Shown piece after piece: positions 34,415 through 43,145 of a stretch of DNA of 64,000 nt. The notes under the pieces were generated by a model. That model saw only the letters and a program-made list of their open reading frames with translations, had not been told where the DNA came from and did not search any database. A program made the translations under genes and the position numbers. Numbering within the stretch: position 1 is the stretch's first letter; every line of letters starts with the position of its first letter. Source of the DNA: Selenomonas sp963544755 (GTDB lineage Bacteria; Bacillota; Negativicutes; Selenomonadales; Selenomonadaceae); contig CAUUGH010000005.1 in assembly GCA_963544755.1 (NCBI GenBank), forward strand, positions 10,170 through 74,169, read 5' to 3'.

Positions 34415-35062
34415 TTACTCTCCATCGGGCTTTACGATGTACTTTAAGAGCCATGGCTCTTTTGCCACAAGCTGATCGCGCATGGCGAGCAGCATCTGAC
34501 GGATCTCCCACTGTGCGCCAGGTATCGTCACACGTTTTTCATAGATGTCCATGAAAGAGCGCAGATTTAGCGTTGTGACAAAGTTCGTACACGCGCCGCC
34601 CGGCAAAACAAATCTTGCATCTTGCTTTGCTACACCTAGAGCTAAAAGATCATCGTATGCCTCTTGAATTTTTTGCATTGTTTCAAGATAACACACATAG
34701 GCTGTCTTGTTTTTGCGAATCGCTTCGGGTACGACATGAGAAAAAATGCCATCTTCTTGATTTTCTGACTGCTCCGAAACATAGCGTTGGCTCTGAACAC
34801 TAAGAGAAACGCCGATACGATGGCGCGAATACTGTGCAAGAAGCGTGCGCGAAACTCCCTTGACAGCAAATGTCATGAAGCAATGTTCAACGACCGAAAG
34901 ATGCTTGCTCGTCATAATGCGCTCTAAAAGGCGCAGCATATCCGCCTCGCTCTTTTCTTCGGCAAGAAGCTCGATGGGAGAATTTGCGCTGTAGCAAGTA
35001 CGCGCCGCTAACCAACATATTTTCAAGTAATTCGGTGTCTTTGCTATTAATTTTATTTCCAC
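34415..35062 (-). CDS. thyX: Flavin-dependent thymidylate synthase ThyX
   Basis: Methylates dUMP to dTMP with FAD, NADPH and methylene-THF. The ThyX motif is present as RHRIGVSLSVQSQRYV, one residue longer between RHR and S than the common RHRX7S. Also seen: the CYSANSPIE start region and ALRNLRSF-like LNLRSFMDIYEKR. 215 residues. Together with dut it covers the dUTP to dTMP route. It lies between mrnC and rlmB. Confidence 0.93.
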   Translation of the reverse strand: MEIKLIAKTPNYLKICWLAARTCYSANSPIELLAEEKSEADMLRLLERIMTSKHLSVVEHCFMTFAVKGVSRTLLAQYSRHRIGVSLSVQSQRYVSEQSENQEDGIFSHVVPEAIRKNKTAYVCYLETMQKIQEAYDDLLALGVAKQDARFVLPGGACTNFVTTLNLRSFMDIYEKRVTIPGAQWEIRQMLLAMRDQLVAKEPWLLKYIVKPDGE

Positions 35063-35130
35063 GACTTTATTCCTTTCAGCCTTATTGCTTTCATTGCTAC
35101 AGATGCGAAAACCATTCCTTTGATTCCTTT

Positions 35131-35628
35131 TTATGCGCTGCCTACGCTTTTAGCCTTCTCCTGCATCATAGCCTGTACTATTGCTTGAAATGCCCATTCG
35201 GCAATTTCGTCCAAACGCTTTTTATCTTTTTCTAAAAAAAGCGTACCTAAAAGTGCTTCAAAGCCTGTACTTGCATGGTATTCGGCGACACCGGCACGTC
35301 GCGGCGCATGGCTTTTTGCATTTCTGCCGCGGCGAAAAATAGCACGTTCACGCTCTGTCAAGCGATCTGCAATTATGTGATATGCTTTTGCCTGCCAGAC
35401 AGCAGAAACTATTCTAGAAGCGAAATCGCTCAAAATATGCACCTTAGACTGCTCGAAGGAAAGCAGACGCACACGCACGAAAAGATGAAAGTAGGCATCG
35501 CCGATGTAGGCAAGGACAAGCGGACTTGCAAGACGCACATCAAGACCTGCATAGCGCTCAATGATACCGCCTGCATCGTCCGGTGCAAACATCGCATCCA
35601 CGATGGCATGAAAATGATTAAACTTCAT
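35131..35628 (-). CDS. mrnC: Mini-ribonuclease 3 (Mini-III)
   Basis: An RNase III catalytic domain without the dsRNA-binding domain that matures 23S rRNA ends. Seen: LAYIGDAYFHLFVR with the catalytic Asp, YHASTGFEALLGTLFL with the second acidic site, and the RGRNAKSH region. ATG at 35628 (165 residues, GGTGGAAG upstream) overlaps the cysS stop by four bases, so the two are coupled. Confidence 0.93.
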   Translation of the reverse strand: MKFNHFHAIVDAMFAPDDAGGIIERYAGLDVRLASPLVLAYIGDAYFHLFVRVRLLSFEQSKVHILSDFASRIVSAVWQAKAYHIIADRLTERERAIFRRGRNAKSHAPRRAGVAEYHASTGFEALLGTLFLEKDKKRLDEIAEWAFQAIVQAMMQEKAKSVGSA

Positions 35629-37055
35629 GTGCGCTTCCACCTTGCGCCCTGTGGCGTGTCTTCGATGATGATGCCGCACGCTTTAAGCTCATCACGCAGG
35701 CGATCGGCAAGTGCCCAATTTTTCTCTTCTCGTGCTTTTTGACGTAATGCTAAGATTAGATTGATAAGGCTTGCAACAAGCCCATCGTCTTTCCTTTCTG
35801 CCTTTGTTTCAAAGATGCCAATAATTTTAGCCATGTCAGTATATATGGCGTGAACCTTGGCAAAATCCGCCGCATCAAAAGCAATATTTCCCTTTGTAAC
35901 ATTGCTGTAATAGGTGTTTATTTCTTTTGACAAGGAAAAGATATGACTTATGGCAAGAGCTGTGTTAAAATCATCTTCCATCGCTTCATAAAACGCTGCC
36001 TTAGCTGCTGCTGCCGCTTTTAAAAGTGCTTTTGCACTGTTAGAATCTGCACCGTCTAATGTCTTAAGTTCTGCTGCATTATCCCAAGAAATTTTTAATC
36101 GCGCAAGACTCGTTTTTGCTTCTTTCAAGCGTTCATCGGTAAAATCCAGCGGACTTCTATAGTGCGTCTGCACGATGAAAAAGCGCACGACTTCGCCCGG
36201 ATATTTTTTAAGAATATCCTTGACGGTAAAAAAATTATTCTTAGACTTAGACATCTTTTCGTCATGAATAGTAATGAAGCCGTTGTGCAGCCAATAACGC
36301 GCAAAGCTCTTTTCGTCTCCCGTACAGGCCTTTGCCTGTGCGATCTCGTTTTCGTGATGCGGAAAGATAAGATCGCTGCCGCCGCCATGAAAATCAAATG
36401 TTTCACCGAGATACTTCATCGCCATAGTCGAACACTCAATGTGCCAACCGGGGCGCCCCTTGCCCCAAGGGCTATCCCAAAATGGTTCGCCTAGCTTTAC
36501 CGCTTTCCACAGAGCAAAATCCATCGGATGTTTCTTACGTTCATCAATACCCACACGTGCGCCTGCCTGCATATCCTCTAAGGAGCGTCCACTTAGTCTA
36601 CCGTAGCCTGCAAAATGCTCCACGCTGTAGTATACATCACCATCAAGCACATAGGCATAACCTTTTTCTATCAAACGCTCAATCACAGCTAAAACATCGC
36701 CTATATGCTCTGAAACACGCGGATAAATATCAGCACGGCGTACATTTAGTGCATCGAGTACTTTAAAATATTCTTCAATATAGTGATCGGCAAGCTCTTT
36801 CCACGTCTTACCAGCTTCTTTTGCACGACGGATGATCTTATCGTCAACGTCTGTGAAATTTTGCACATAGCGCACAGCATAGCCTTTTTTCTCTAGGTAG
36901 CGACGCACAACATCCCATGTAACGAAAGGACGCGCATTGCCGATATGCGGATCGTTATAAGGCGTAACACCGCAGCAATAAATGCTTACCTTACCTGCTA
37001 CAAGTGGCTTAAATGCTTCCTTTTCTCGCGTCAGTGTATTGTAAACCCTCAGCAT
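35625..37055 (-). CDS. cysS: Cysteinyl-tRNA synthetase
   Basis: Class I synthetase charging tRNA-Cys. Seen: zinc Cys in YCCGVTPYNDPHIGN with the HIGH-type motif HIGN, GWHIECSTMAMKYLG, HHENEIAQAKA and the KMSKS loop EKMSKSKNN. 476 residues, normal. Its start lies two bases from the end of ispF, and the downstream mrnC overlaps. The ispD-ispF-cysS-mrnC order is common in Firmicutes. Confidence 0.97.
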   Translation of the reverse strand: MLRVYNTLTREKEAFKPLVAGKVSIYCCGVTPYNDPHIGNARPFVTWDVVRRYLEKKGYAVRYVQNFTDVDDKIIRRAKEAGKTWKELADHYIEEYFKVLDALNVRRADIYPRVSEHIGDVLAVIERLIEKGYAYVLDGDVYYSVEHFAGYGRLSGRSLEDMQAGARVGIDERKKHPMDFALWKAVKLGEPFWDSPWGKGRPGWHIECSTMAMKYLGETFDFHGGGSDLIFPHHENEIAQAKACTGDEKSFARYWLHNGFITIHDEKMSKSKNNFFTVKDILKKYPGEVVRFFIVQTHYRSPLDFTDERLKEAKTSLARLKISWDNAAELKTLDGADSNSAKALLKAAAAAKAAFYEAMEDDFNTALAISHIFSLSKEINTYYSNVTKGNIAFDAADFAKVHAIYTDMAKIIGIFETKAERKDDGLVASLINLILALRQKAREEKNWALADRLRDELKACGIIIEDTPQGARWKRT

Positions 37056-37056
37056 C

Positions 37057-37542
37057 TTACTTCTCCTCCATTTGCTCTAGCCCTGCAACAGCGTAGGCAG
37101 ATATACCCTTTTCTGCTCCCGTAAATCCCAATTTTTCTTCTGTCGTCGCTTTTACGTTCACTTGGTCGAGATCTACTCTTAGAGTATCGGCGATATTTTG
37201 ACGCATCGCCTCGATATAAGGCGCAAACTTTGGACGCTGCGCCACAATCGTTGCATCTATATTGCCGACGCGGTAGCCCTTTTCCCTAATCAATGCAAAA
37301 ACCTTAGCTAAAAGTTTCATACTTGAAACGCCCTGCCAACGTTCATCACTATCTGGAAAGTGGCGTCCAAGATCGCCTAACGCCGCAGCACCTAAAAGTG
37401 CATCTTCAACAGCGTGCAGCAGCACATCAGCATCCGAATGACCCAAAAGTCCATATTCATGTGGAATATCAACGCCACCTACAATAAGTTTTCTGCCAGT
37501 CACTAAGCGATGTACATCGTATCCCATGCCAAATCTCGTCAT
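37057..37542 (-). CDS. ispF: 2-C-methyl-D-erythritol 2,4-cyclodiphosphate synthase
   Basis: MEP pathway enzyme forming the cyclic diphosphate. Seen: GMGYDVHRLV, GLLGHSDADVLLHA with metal ligands, DLGRHFPDSD and the C-terminal KATTEEKLGFTGAEKGI. 161 residues. Overlaps ispD by four bases. Confidence 0.96.
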   Translation of the reverse strand: MTRFGMGYDVHRLVTGRKLIVGGVDIPHEYGLLGHSDADVLLHAVEDALLGAAALGDLGRHFPDSDERWQGVSSMKLLAKVFALIREKGYRVGNIDATIVAQRPKFAPYIEAMRQNIADTLRVDLDQVNVKATTEEKLGFTGAEKGISAYAVAGLEQMEEK

Positions 37543-38240
37543 ATCGTCACCTTCATTTTAACGCAATGTGCCAAGAGCGCCTCGGCAATCCACAAATCTT
37601 CCGGCGTCGTGATCTTTAGATTGCTATAGTCACTTTCGACGATAAAGACCCTCTCACCCAATCGCTCGACAAGGCTTGCATCATCCGTACCAAGAAAGCC
37701 ATCCGCTGCCGCTTTTTCGTAAGCAAACTCCAAAACCTCACGGCGAAAACCTTGTGGCGTCTGCACTTCCCAAAGACCTATGCGCGGCGGTGTAGCTTCG
37801 ACAGAACCATCTTCAGCCACAACTTTGATCGTATTTTTAGCACGCACAGCAGCAACAGCGGCACCTTTTTCACGCGCCATACAAATAACGCCTTCGATTG
37901 TACTTGAACTGACTAAAGGACGTGCTGCATCGTGTACAAGTACAATATCTGCATCCGTATCTAAATGAGCTAAACCGTTCGCAATGGAATACTGCCGTTC
38001 AGTGCCACCTTCAACGATGCAGCAAGGCTTTAATCCTTGGACTTTTTGCAAAAGTTGCTCTACAATATTGACCTCTCCTTTTGCTGCAACGACGATCAAC
38101 TGCCCTACCGCAGGAACAATAGAAAATTTTTGCAAACTGCGAAGCAAAATAGATATACCTGAAAGCTCTAAGAACACCTTATTCTTGCCAACCCCCATGC
38201 GCTTACCTGCACCGGCTGCCGGAAAAATCACGCAAACCAT
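37539..38240 (-). CDS. ispD: 2-C-methyl-D-erythritol 4-phosphate cytidylyltransferase
   Basis: Couples CTP to MEP. Seen: the nucleotide-binding FPAAGAGKRMGVGKNK at the start, VLVHDAARPLVS near residue 105 and TPQGFRREVLEFAYE, then TDDASLVERLG. 233 residues. AAGGAGG precedes ATG. With ispF and ispH it shows a complete lower MEP route in the window. Confidence 0.96.
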   Translation of the reverse strand: MVCVIFPAAGAGKRMGVGKNKVFLELSGISILLRSLQKFSIVPAVGQLIVVAAKGEVNIVEQLLQKVQGLKPCCIVEGGTERQYSIANGLAHLDTDADIVLVHDAARPLVSSSTIEGVICMAREKGAAVAAVRAKNTIKVVAEDGSVEATPPRIGLWEVQTPQGFRREVLEFAYEKAAADGFLGTDDASLVERLGERVFIVESDYSNLKITTPEDLWIAEALLAHCVKMKVTI

Positions 38241-38260
38241 AAAGCCTCCTTATAAATGCA

Positions 38261-38290
38261 CCGCCGATAAGTCTTTTGACCTATCGGCGG
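38261..38290. repeat. Hairpin between yacL and ispD
   Basis: CCGCCGATA / TATCGGCGG, a nine-bp stem with a 12-base loop, no good T tract on the minus strand. It might slow or partly stop transcription from yacL into ispD or stabilise an mRNA end. Confidence 0.5.
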
Positions 38291-38300
38291 CACTATAATT

Positions 38301-39461
38301 TCACCAATGTCTGGGCTTTGCAAAAATCATGCGTCCGGCTGCTGTCTGTAACGCGGACGTTACCTCTACTTCTATTATATTGTTTATATATTTACGTCCG
38401 TTTTCAATGACAATCATCGTACCATCATCAAGATAGGCGACCCCCTGTCCCGGCTCTTTGCCTTCTTTAACAACAGAAACGCGCATAGATTCACCCGGAA
38501 TGACGACAGGCTTGACAGCATTAGAAAGTTCGTTGATATTTAGAACGGGTACACCACGCAATTCTGCAACTTTATTCAAATTAAAATCATTCGTGATGAG
38601 TTTACCACCGACAACCTGTGCAAGACGTACGAGCTTTGAGTCAACTTCCGCGATGTCGTCAAAATCTTGACTTGTGATCTCAACTTTCATCTTCGATTCC
38701 GTGCGGATGCGTTGCAAAATATCAAGACCGCGTCTGCCGCGCACACGCTTTAAAGCATCAGAAGAATCGGCGATATGCTGTAACTCCTCTAAAACAAATT
38801 CCGGAATGAGCAATATACCATCAATAAAACCAGTTTCACAAATATCAGCAATACGCCCGTCAATGATAACGCTTGTATCTAATAACTTATAAAACTTCTC
38901 CGGTGATTTCTTTCCTTTTCCTAATAAATCAAGTGCTTCCTTAACCTTAGATTGTGCCTTTGCCTCACGGTTTTTATTGAGAAAATTCGGAACAGCACCA
39001 AAAAACTCACCGACTTCCTTACGCTTCTTAATCGTGATATGAATACCAAGATAGCCAAACACTATGCTAAAAACGACAGGAAAATACGCGCCAACCAACG
39101 GAATATTAGAAAATGCCGCACCTAATAAATTTGCGATGATAAGTCCGACAGCAAGCCCTGTAGCGCCTGCGATAACGTCATGAATCGGCATCTTATTTAG
39201 CTGTATTTCCACCCAATATGTAAAGCGCTTTAGCGTCGCTGTAAAAAAAGGGGTCGTAACAAAGCCAAAAAAACCGCCGGCTACAGCACCGGAAAGAATA
39301 CAGACGAGTGAAGCAAGCGTCAAGCGGAAAAGACCAAGATCCATCTTTAGAATTTCCGTACTTAAAAACAGTGTAAAAAAGGGGCTTGCAAGCTGCATGA
39401 GCGCTCCGCCAAGAATAGCAAAAATCAATGTGATAAAAAAGCGCAATACTTTTTCAAGCAA
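38301..39461 (-). CDS. yacL: PIN/TRAM domain membrane protein (YacL family)
   Basis: 386 residues with four N-terminal membrane helices (about 5-140), a PIN nuclease domain (LDTSVIIDGRIADIC near 190, acidic residues through DFNLNKVAEL) and a C-terminal TRAM RNA-binding domain (GVAYLDDGTMIVIENG). A membrane-bound RNase is the usual inference. Start is TTG after GGAGGG. It sits between carD and ispD. Confidence 0.9.
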   Translation of the reverse strand: MLEKVLRFFITLIFAILGGALMQLASPFFTLFLSTEILKMDLGLFRLTLASLVCILSGAVAGGFFGFVTTPFFTATLKRFTYWVEIQLNKMPIHDVIAGATGLAVGLIIANLLGAAFSNIPLVGAYFPVVFSIVFGYLGIHITIKKRKEVGEFFGAVPNFLNKNREAKAQSKVKEALDLLGKGKKSPEKFYKLLDTSVIIDGRIADICETGFIDGILLIPEFVLEELQHIADSSDALKRVRGRRGLDILQRIRTESKMKVEITSQDFDDIAEVDSKLVRLAQVVGGKLITNDFNLNKVAELRGVPVLNINELSNAVKPVVIPGESMRVSVVKEGKEPGQGVAYLDDGTMIVIENGRKYINNIIEVEVTSALQTAAGRMIFAKPRHW

Positions 39462-39786
39462 ATAAACATCCCTCCTATCTCTTAATAAACTTTAAGAACA
39501 TCTGTCCTTGTGTCTTACATGAAAAAGCCAATCATCCACACTATTTTAGCTCGTTTTTTAGTTTTTCATGAAAAAGAAATGACAAAGCCAGATAGATTCA
39601 TCATACTAAATCTATAAGGCTTTGTCAAAAAAATCACTCTCTAATCCCTTCTCGTCTTATTGGTTAATTGTAAAATGAAATAGAACGCTCAAAAAGGACA
39701 GGCAAAAGCACCTATGGTAAAAAGACCGTCTTTCCAAGCACAAGCCACATTGCAAGGATTCTCCTCCACTTATACCATAAGCAACA
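39462..39786. other. Intergenic region carD-yacL
   Basis: 325 bases. It holds the terminator at 39581-39628 and a weaker AAAGACGGTCTTT hairpin near 39720-39735 on the minus strand. I see no gene; the apparent ORF overlapping carD is a shadow frame. Confidence 0.6.
39581..39628 (-). terminator. Terminator behind carD
   Basis: TGACAAAGCC / GGCTTTGTCA continued inward by AGATAGATT / AATCTATAA, about 19 bp in all, followed on the minus strand by TTTCTTTTTC. It lies between carD and yacL. Confidence 0.85.
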
Positions 39787-40278
39787 TCAAGCAAAATCAT
39801 TGGTCGCAAGGATGTCATCCATCCACGACTTGACTTCCTCAGGTGATTTGCTGCAAGCATAAACGAGTTCACTGACGATTATCTGACGCGCTAGATCTAA
39901 AAGACGCTTTTCCCCACTTGAGATCTTTCGCAAGCGATCTTGCAAGACAAGATTTCTTGCCACAGCCGCTACGTCACATATATCTCCGCTCTTCATACGC
40001 TCAAGATTTGCATGAAAACGCTTATTCCAACTACCTGTCGCACGCTCTGGTGCCATTTTTAGTACATCTTTGACTTCTTCGACTTGCGTCTCTGGGATCA
40101 CGTCTCGAAGTCCCATATTGTCCACATTATCCGTCGGTATCATAACCTTCATGTTGCCCAACGGCATCTTGAGTACATAGTAAGATTTGTCCTCGCCAAG
40201 CACTTCGCAATCTTCTATGCCAGAAATCACTCCTGCACCGTGCATCGGATATACCACCGTATCGCCAACCTGAAGCAA
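39787..40278 (-). CDS. carD: CarD family transcriptional regulator
   Basis: CarD proteins bind the RNA polymerase beta subunit and stabilise open complexes, especially at rRNA promoters. 163 residues: an N-terminal RNAP-interaction Tudor-like domain (VGDTVVYPMHGAGVISGIE) and a helical C-terminal DNA-binding domain (ERATGSWNKRFHANLERMK, GEKRLLDLARQIIVSE). TTG start after AGGAGG. A TATAAT box lies near 40340-40345 on the minus strand, but its -35 is poor. Confidence 0.93.
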   Translation of the reverse strand: MLQVGDTVVYPMHGAGVISGIEDCEVLGEDKSYYVLKMPLGNMKVMIPTDNVDNMGLRDVIPETQVEEVKDVLKMAPERATGSWNKRFHANLERMKSGDICDVAAVARNLVLQDRLRKISSGEKRLLDLARQIIVSELVYACSKSPEEVKSWMDDILATNDFA

Positions 40279-40438
40279 CGCTACACCTCCTGCCTTTCTC
40301 CACTAATAATTAACCATGATAATCAAAATTCCCTTTATGATTATAACACAATTCTTTATATATGGGAAGAAATTTGACAATGCATCATACCCTTTATTTC
40401 ACTGTGGCTAATTGCCAATGAAGTAGTAGACTAAAACC

Positions 40439-40600
40439 GGAAAAACGCTGATAAAATAAAGTTGCCAAGATTTGCACAGATACGCTTTATTTGGCGAGGA
40501 GAAAAACCGCAGGTGTAGCGGTGCTACGTCTCTTCTTTGTCGACGATGGGAAAAGAGCGTAGATACGTGAATATAGGCAGCTTAATTTATCAGTGGTTCC
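40439..40600 (+). repeat. Dispersed palindromic repeat, long copy
   Basis: About 162 bases. The left end GGAAAAACGCTGATAAAATA continues AAGTTGCC; the right end GGCAGCTTAATTTATCAG continues TGGTTCC, the near inverse of the left. The interior GATTTGCACAGATACGCT matches the short copies, then carries about 90 extra bases rich in small hairpins (CCGCAGG, AGCGGTGCTACG). Terminal inverted repeats of about 25 bases are MITE-like. Confidence 0.75.
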
Positions 40601-40632
40601 CTAGCAACTTTTGCACCTCATACAAACAAAAA

Positions 40633-40677
40633 TCCACCTATTGTTTAAAAGATCGCTCTAAAAAAACAATAGGTGGA
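40633..40677 (-). terminator. Terminator behind rplL
   Basis: TCCACCTATTGTTT / AAACAATAGGTGGA, a 14-bp perfect stem with T-rich flank on the minus strand. It stops the ribosomal operon 35 bases past rplL, consistent with rpoB not following. Confidence 0.9.
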
Positions 40678-40712
40678 GACGCTACGCAATATGTAATTCT
40701 ATCTTACTCAAA

Positions 40713-41084
40713 TCACTTGAGTTCTACCTTAGCACCAGCATCTTCAAGTTTCTTTTGAATTTCTTCTGCCTCAGCCTTTGCGATGTTTTCCTTGATCGGT
40801 GACGGTGCGCCGTCAACAAGTTCTTTTGCTTCTTTTAGACCAAGACCTGTGATCTCACGCACAACTTTGATGACATTGATCTTTTTGTCGCCTGCTGCCG
40901 CAAGAACAACCGTAAACTCGGTCTTTTCTTCGCCAGCAGCAGCCGCAGGTGCAGCACCGACAGCAGCAACAGCGACCGGAGCTGCTGCACTTACGCCAAA
41001 CTTTTCTTCCATCGCCTTGACCAATTCGGAAAGTTCAAGGACTGTCATGCCCTCAATGGCTTGCATAATTTCTTCTTTTGTCAT
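40713..41084 (-). CDS. rplL: 50S ribosomal protein L7/L12
   Basis: Stalk protein that recruits translation GTPases. 123 residues: N-terminal dimerisation domain (MTKEEIMQAIEGMTVLELSE), a flexible Ala-rich hinge (about 38-55) and the C-terminal factor-binding domain with KVVREITGLGLKEAKELVDG. ATG at 41084 follows TGGAGG. Last gene of the operon, closed by a terminator. Confidence 0.97.
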   Translation of the reverse strand: MTKEEIMQAIEGMTVLELSELVKAMEEKFGVSAAAPVAVAAVGAAPAAAAGEEKTEFTVVLAAAGDKKINVIKVVREITGLGLKEAKELVDGAPSPIKENIAKAEAEEIQKKLEDAGAKVELK

Positions 41085-41181
41085 GATATATACCTCCATA
41101 AAATATTTGTTTCTAATTTATTGGTTTTTTAGCAAATAAGTACCATGCACATACCAACACAATACCTGCTTCTTATAATAA

Positions 41182-41730
41182 TCAAGCGGAAGCCTGCTCT
41201 TCTTTTTGCTTACGAATCGCCTCAAGCACATAGACCGCATTGCGGATGACCCCTTGTAGCACGTTGACCGTACCTGCAATCGGTGACTGCATACTGCCCA
41301 AGAGTTTTGCCAGCAAAACTTCGCGCGACGGCAGATCAGCAAGCGCTTTAACTTCAGCAACATCAATGACGCGACCATCCAAAAGACCAACCTTGAGCGT
41401 TAAAATACCAGCTTCTTCTAGCTTGTTCTTCTTCATAAACTCGCAGATAATTTTTGCCGGTGCCACAGCATCCTCAGTAGATACGGCAAGAGCCGTAGTT
41501 CCTTCCAGATACTCAAAAAGTCCCTCTAGACCAATTTCTTTAGCGGCGATGCGTGTCATCGTGTTCTTAACGACATGATACGAAACGCCAGCTTCGCGCA
41601 GCGTGCGACGAAGTGCCGTGTCTTGCGCCACAGTCAAGCCTTTGTAACTTGTAAAAACAGCACCTTTTGCCGTAGAAAGTCTTTCCTTTAATACAGCAAC
41701 TGCTGCTTCCTTCTTTGCATTTACACCCAT
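41182..41730 (-). CDS. rplJ: 50S ribosomal protein L10
   Basis: Base of the L12 stalk. 182 residues; the start MGVNAKKEAAVAVLKERL and the helix where L12 binds at the C-terminus are typical. ATG at 41730 follows AGGAGG. An L10 leader with an attenuator-like hairpin sits directly upstream, so expression of rplJL can be tuned by L10. Confidence 0.97.
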   Translation of the reverse strand: MGVNAKKEAAVAVLKERLSTAKGAVFTSYKGLTVAQDTALRRTLREAGVSYHVVKNTMTRIAAKEIGLEGLFEYLEGTTALAVSTEDAVAPAKIICEFMKKNKLEEAGILTLKVGLLDGRVIDVAEVKALADLPSREVLLAKLLGSMQSPIAGTVNVLQGVIRNAVYVLEAIRKQKEEQASA

Positions 41731-41760
41731 TTTTGCACCTCCTCTCAATAACATTCAAAC

Positions 41761-41890
41761 AAAATAAAACGACTCCCAACTGCACGCCGGAAGCCGCATC
41801 TTTTGAAGTATACGCCTTAGATCCGACCTAGGCAGGCGATTTTACTCGTTAGATGGAAAAACCATACCTGCTGTCTACAGTCATCGTATG
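41761..41890 (-). promoter_or_regulatory. Ribosomal protein L10 leader with attenuator hairpin
   Basis: On the minus strand GTAGACAGCAGG (about 41866-41878) and CGCCTGCCTAGGT (about 41826-41838) are the conserved L10-binding core of this leader. Downstream GGCTTCC pairs with GGGAGTC (41771-41795, two wobbles) ahead of GTTTTATTTTG, a terminator placed before rplJ. This is autogenous control of rplJL. Confidence 0.8.
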
Positions 41891-41904
41891 TAGTTTTTAT
41901 CGAA

Positions 41905-42591
41905 TTAAGCAAGCGCTGCAATTGGAACACCGGGTCCCATAGTAGAACTTACCGTTATTGCACGGATATACTGCCCCTTAGCTGCTGACGGACGAACGCG
42001 AATGAGCGTATCTACGAGTGCTTGATAGTTTTCTTTGAGCTTTTCAGCGTCAAAAGAAGCTTTGCCTATCGGCACATGGATGTTTCCTGCTTTATCCGTA
42101 CGATACTCCACTTTACCTGCCTTGATCTCATTTATAGCTTTGACAACATCCATGGTGACTGTCCCTAATTTCGGATTCGGCATGAGTCCGCGAGGGCCTA
42201 AAACCTTACCAAGACGACCGACTGTCCCCATCATATCGGGCGTAGCGACAGCGACATCAAAATCAAACCAACCGCCCTGTATCTTCGTCACGATTTCATC
42301 AGATCCTACATAATCGGCACCGGCATCTTCAGCTTCCTTGACTTTTTCACCCTTGGCAAAGACGAGAACCTTTTTTGCCTTGCCTGTGCCATGCGGCAAA
42401 ACCATCGCACCGCGAACCTGCTGATCTGCATACTTCGGGTCGACACCTAGACGAATATGCAGCTCAATCGTTTCGTCAAATTTTGCCGTTGCAGTCTTTT
42501 TCACAAGTTCCATGGCCTCATCTACGCTGTAAAGTTTGCCGGCTTCCAGTAGCTTTGCGGCATCTTGGTATTTCTTGCCGTGTTTTGCCAT
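41905..42591 (-). CDS. rplA: 50S ribosomal protein L1
   Basis: Binds 23S rRNA at the E-site stalk. 228 residues with MAKHGKKYQDAAKLLE at the start, the FDETIELHIRLGVDPKYADQQVRG signature in two parts, and GPRGLMPNPKLGTV near residue 130. Follows rplK by about 60 bases. Confidence 0.98.
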   Translation of the reverse strand: MAKHGKKYQDAAKLLEAGKLYSVDEAMELVKKTATAKFDETIELHIRLGVDPKYADQQVRGAMVLPHGTGKAKKVLVFAKGEKVKEAEDAGADYVGSDEIVTKIQGGWFDFDVAVATPDMMGTVGRLGKVLGPRGLMPNPKLGTVTMDVVKAINEIKAGKVEYRTDKAGNIHVPIGKASFDAEKLKENYQALVDTLIRVRPSAAKGQYIRAITVSSTMGPGVPIAALA

Positions 42592-42652
42592 TAAAAAATT
42601 CTCCTTTCGTGGTCATAGCGGTTTTTCCTGCCACGAGCATGAGCGCCTCGAA

Positions 42653-43078
42653 TCAATCGACGATTTCGATACCCATGCTGCGAGCCGTTCCCTCGATCAT
42701 GCGCGTAGCAGCTTCAATGTCTGCCGCATTTAGATCCTGCATCTTCAACTGTGCGATCTCTTGTACTTTTGCACGCGCTACCTTGGCGACTTTCGTCTTG
42801 TTCGGCTCACCGGAAGCTTTTTCAATACCAGCGGCTTTCTTCAAAAGAATTGCGGCAGGCGGCGTTTTCGTGATAAACGTAAATGATCTATCTTCGAAAA
42901 CGGTAATTTCAACGGGAATGACAAGACCTGCCTGTTTAGCTGTCCTCTCATTAAACTCTTTGACAAAAGCCATGATGTTAACGCCTGCCTGACCGAGTGC
43001 AGGACCTACCGGCGGAGCCGGACTTGCCTTACCAGCAACAACCTGCAGTTTCACAAGCTTTGTGACCTTCTTTGCCAT
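42653..43078 (-). CDS. rplK: 50S ribosomal protein L11
   Basis: GTPase-centre protein. 141 residues; KLQVVAGKASPAPPVGPALGQ at the N-terminus and the C-terminal RNA-binding half ending with IEGTARSMGIEIVD are typical. AAGGAGG upstream. Confidence 0.98.
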   Translation of the reverse strand: MAKKVTKLVKLQVVAGKASPAPPVGPALGQAGVNIMAFVKEFNERTAKQAGLVIPVEITVFEDRSFTFITKTPPAAILLKKAAGIEKASGEPNKTKVAKVARAKVQEIAQLKMQDLNAADIEAATRMIEGTARSMGIEIVD

Positions 43079-43145
43079 ATTTTTAACACCTCCTTAAAAG
43101 GGAAATGAACGCCGCACTTGCTACATATAGCATCAAAGCGACGAA

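Larger units (their letters stand above)
40279..40712. other. Junction region between rplL and carD
   Basis: 434 bases without a gene. It contains the carD upstream region, the long copy of the dispersed repeat (40439-40600) and the rplL terminator (40633-40677). In most Firmicutes rpoB would begin here. Confidence 0.7.

Noticed and set aside
35275..35742. A 155-codon plus-strand ORF over mrnC and cysS
   Set aside because: Antisense shadow of two certain genes.
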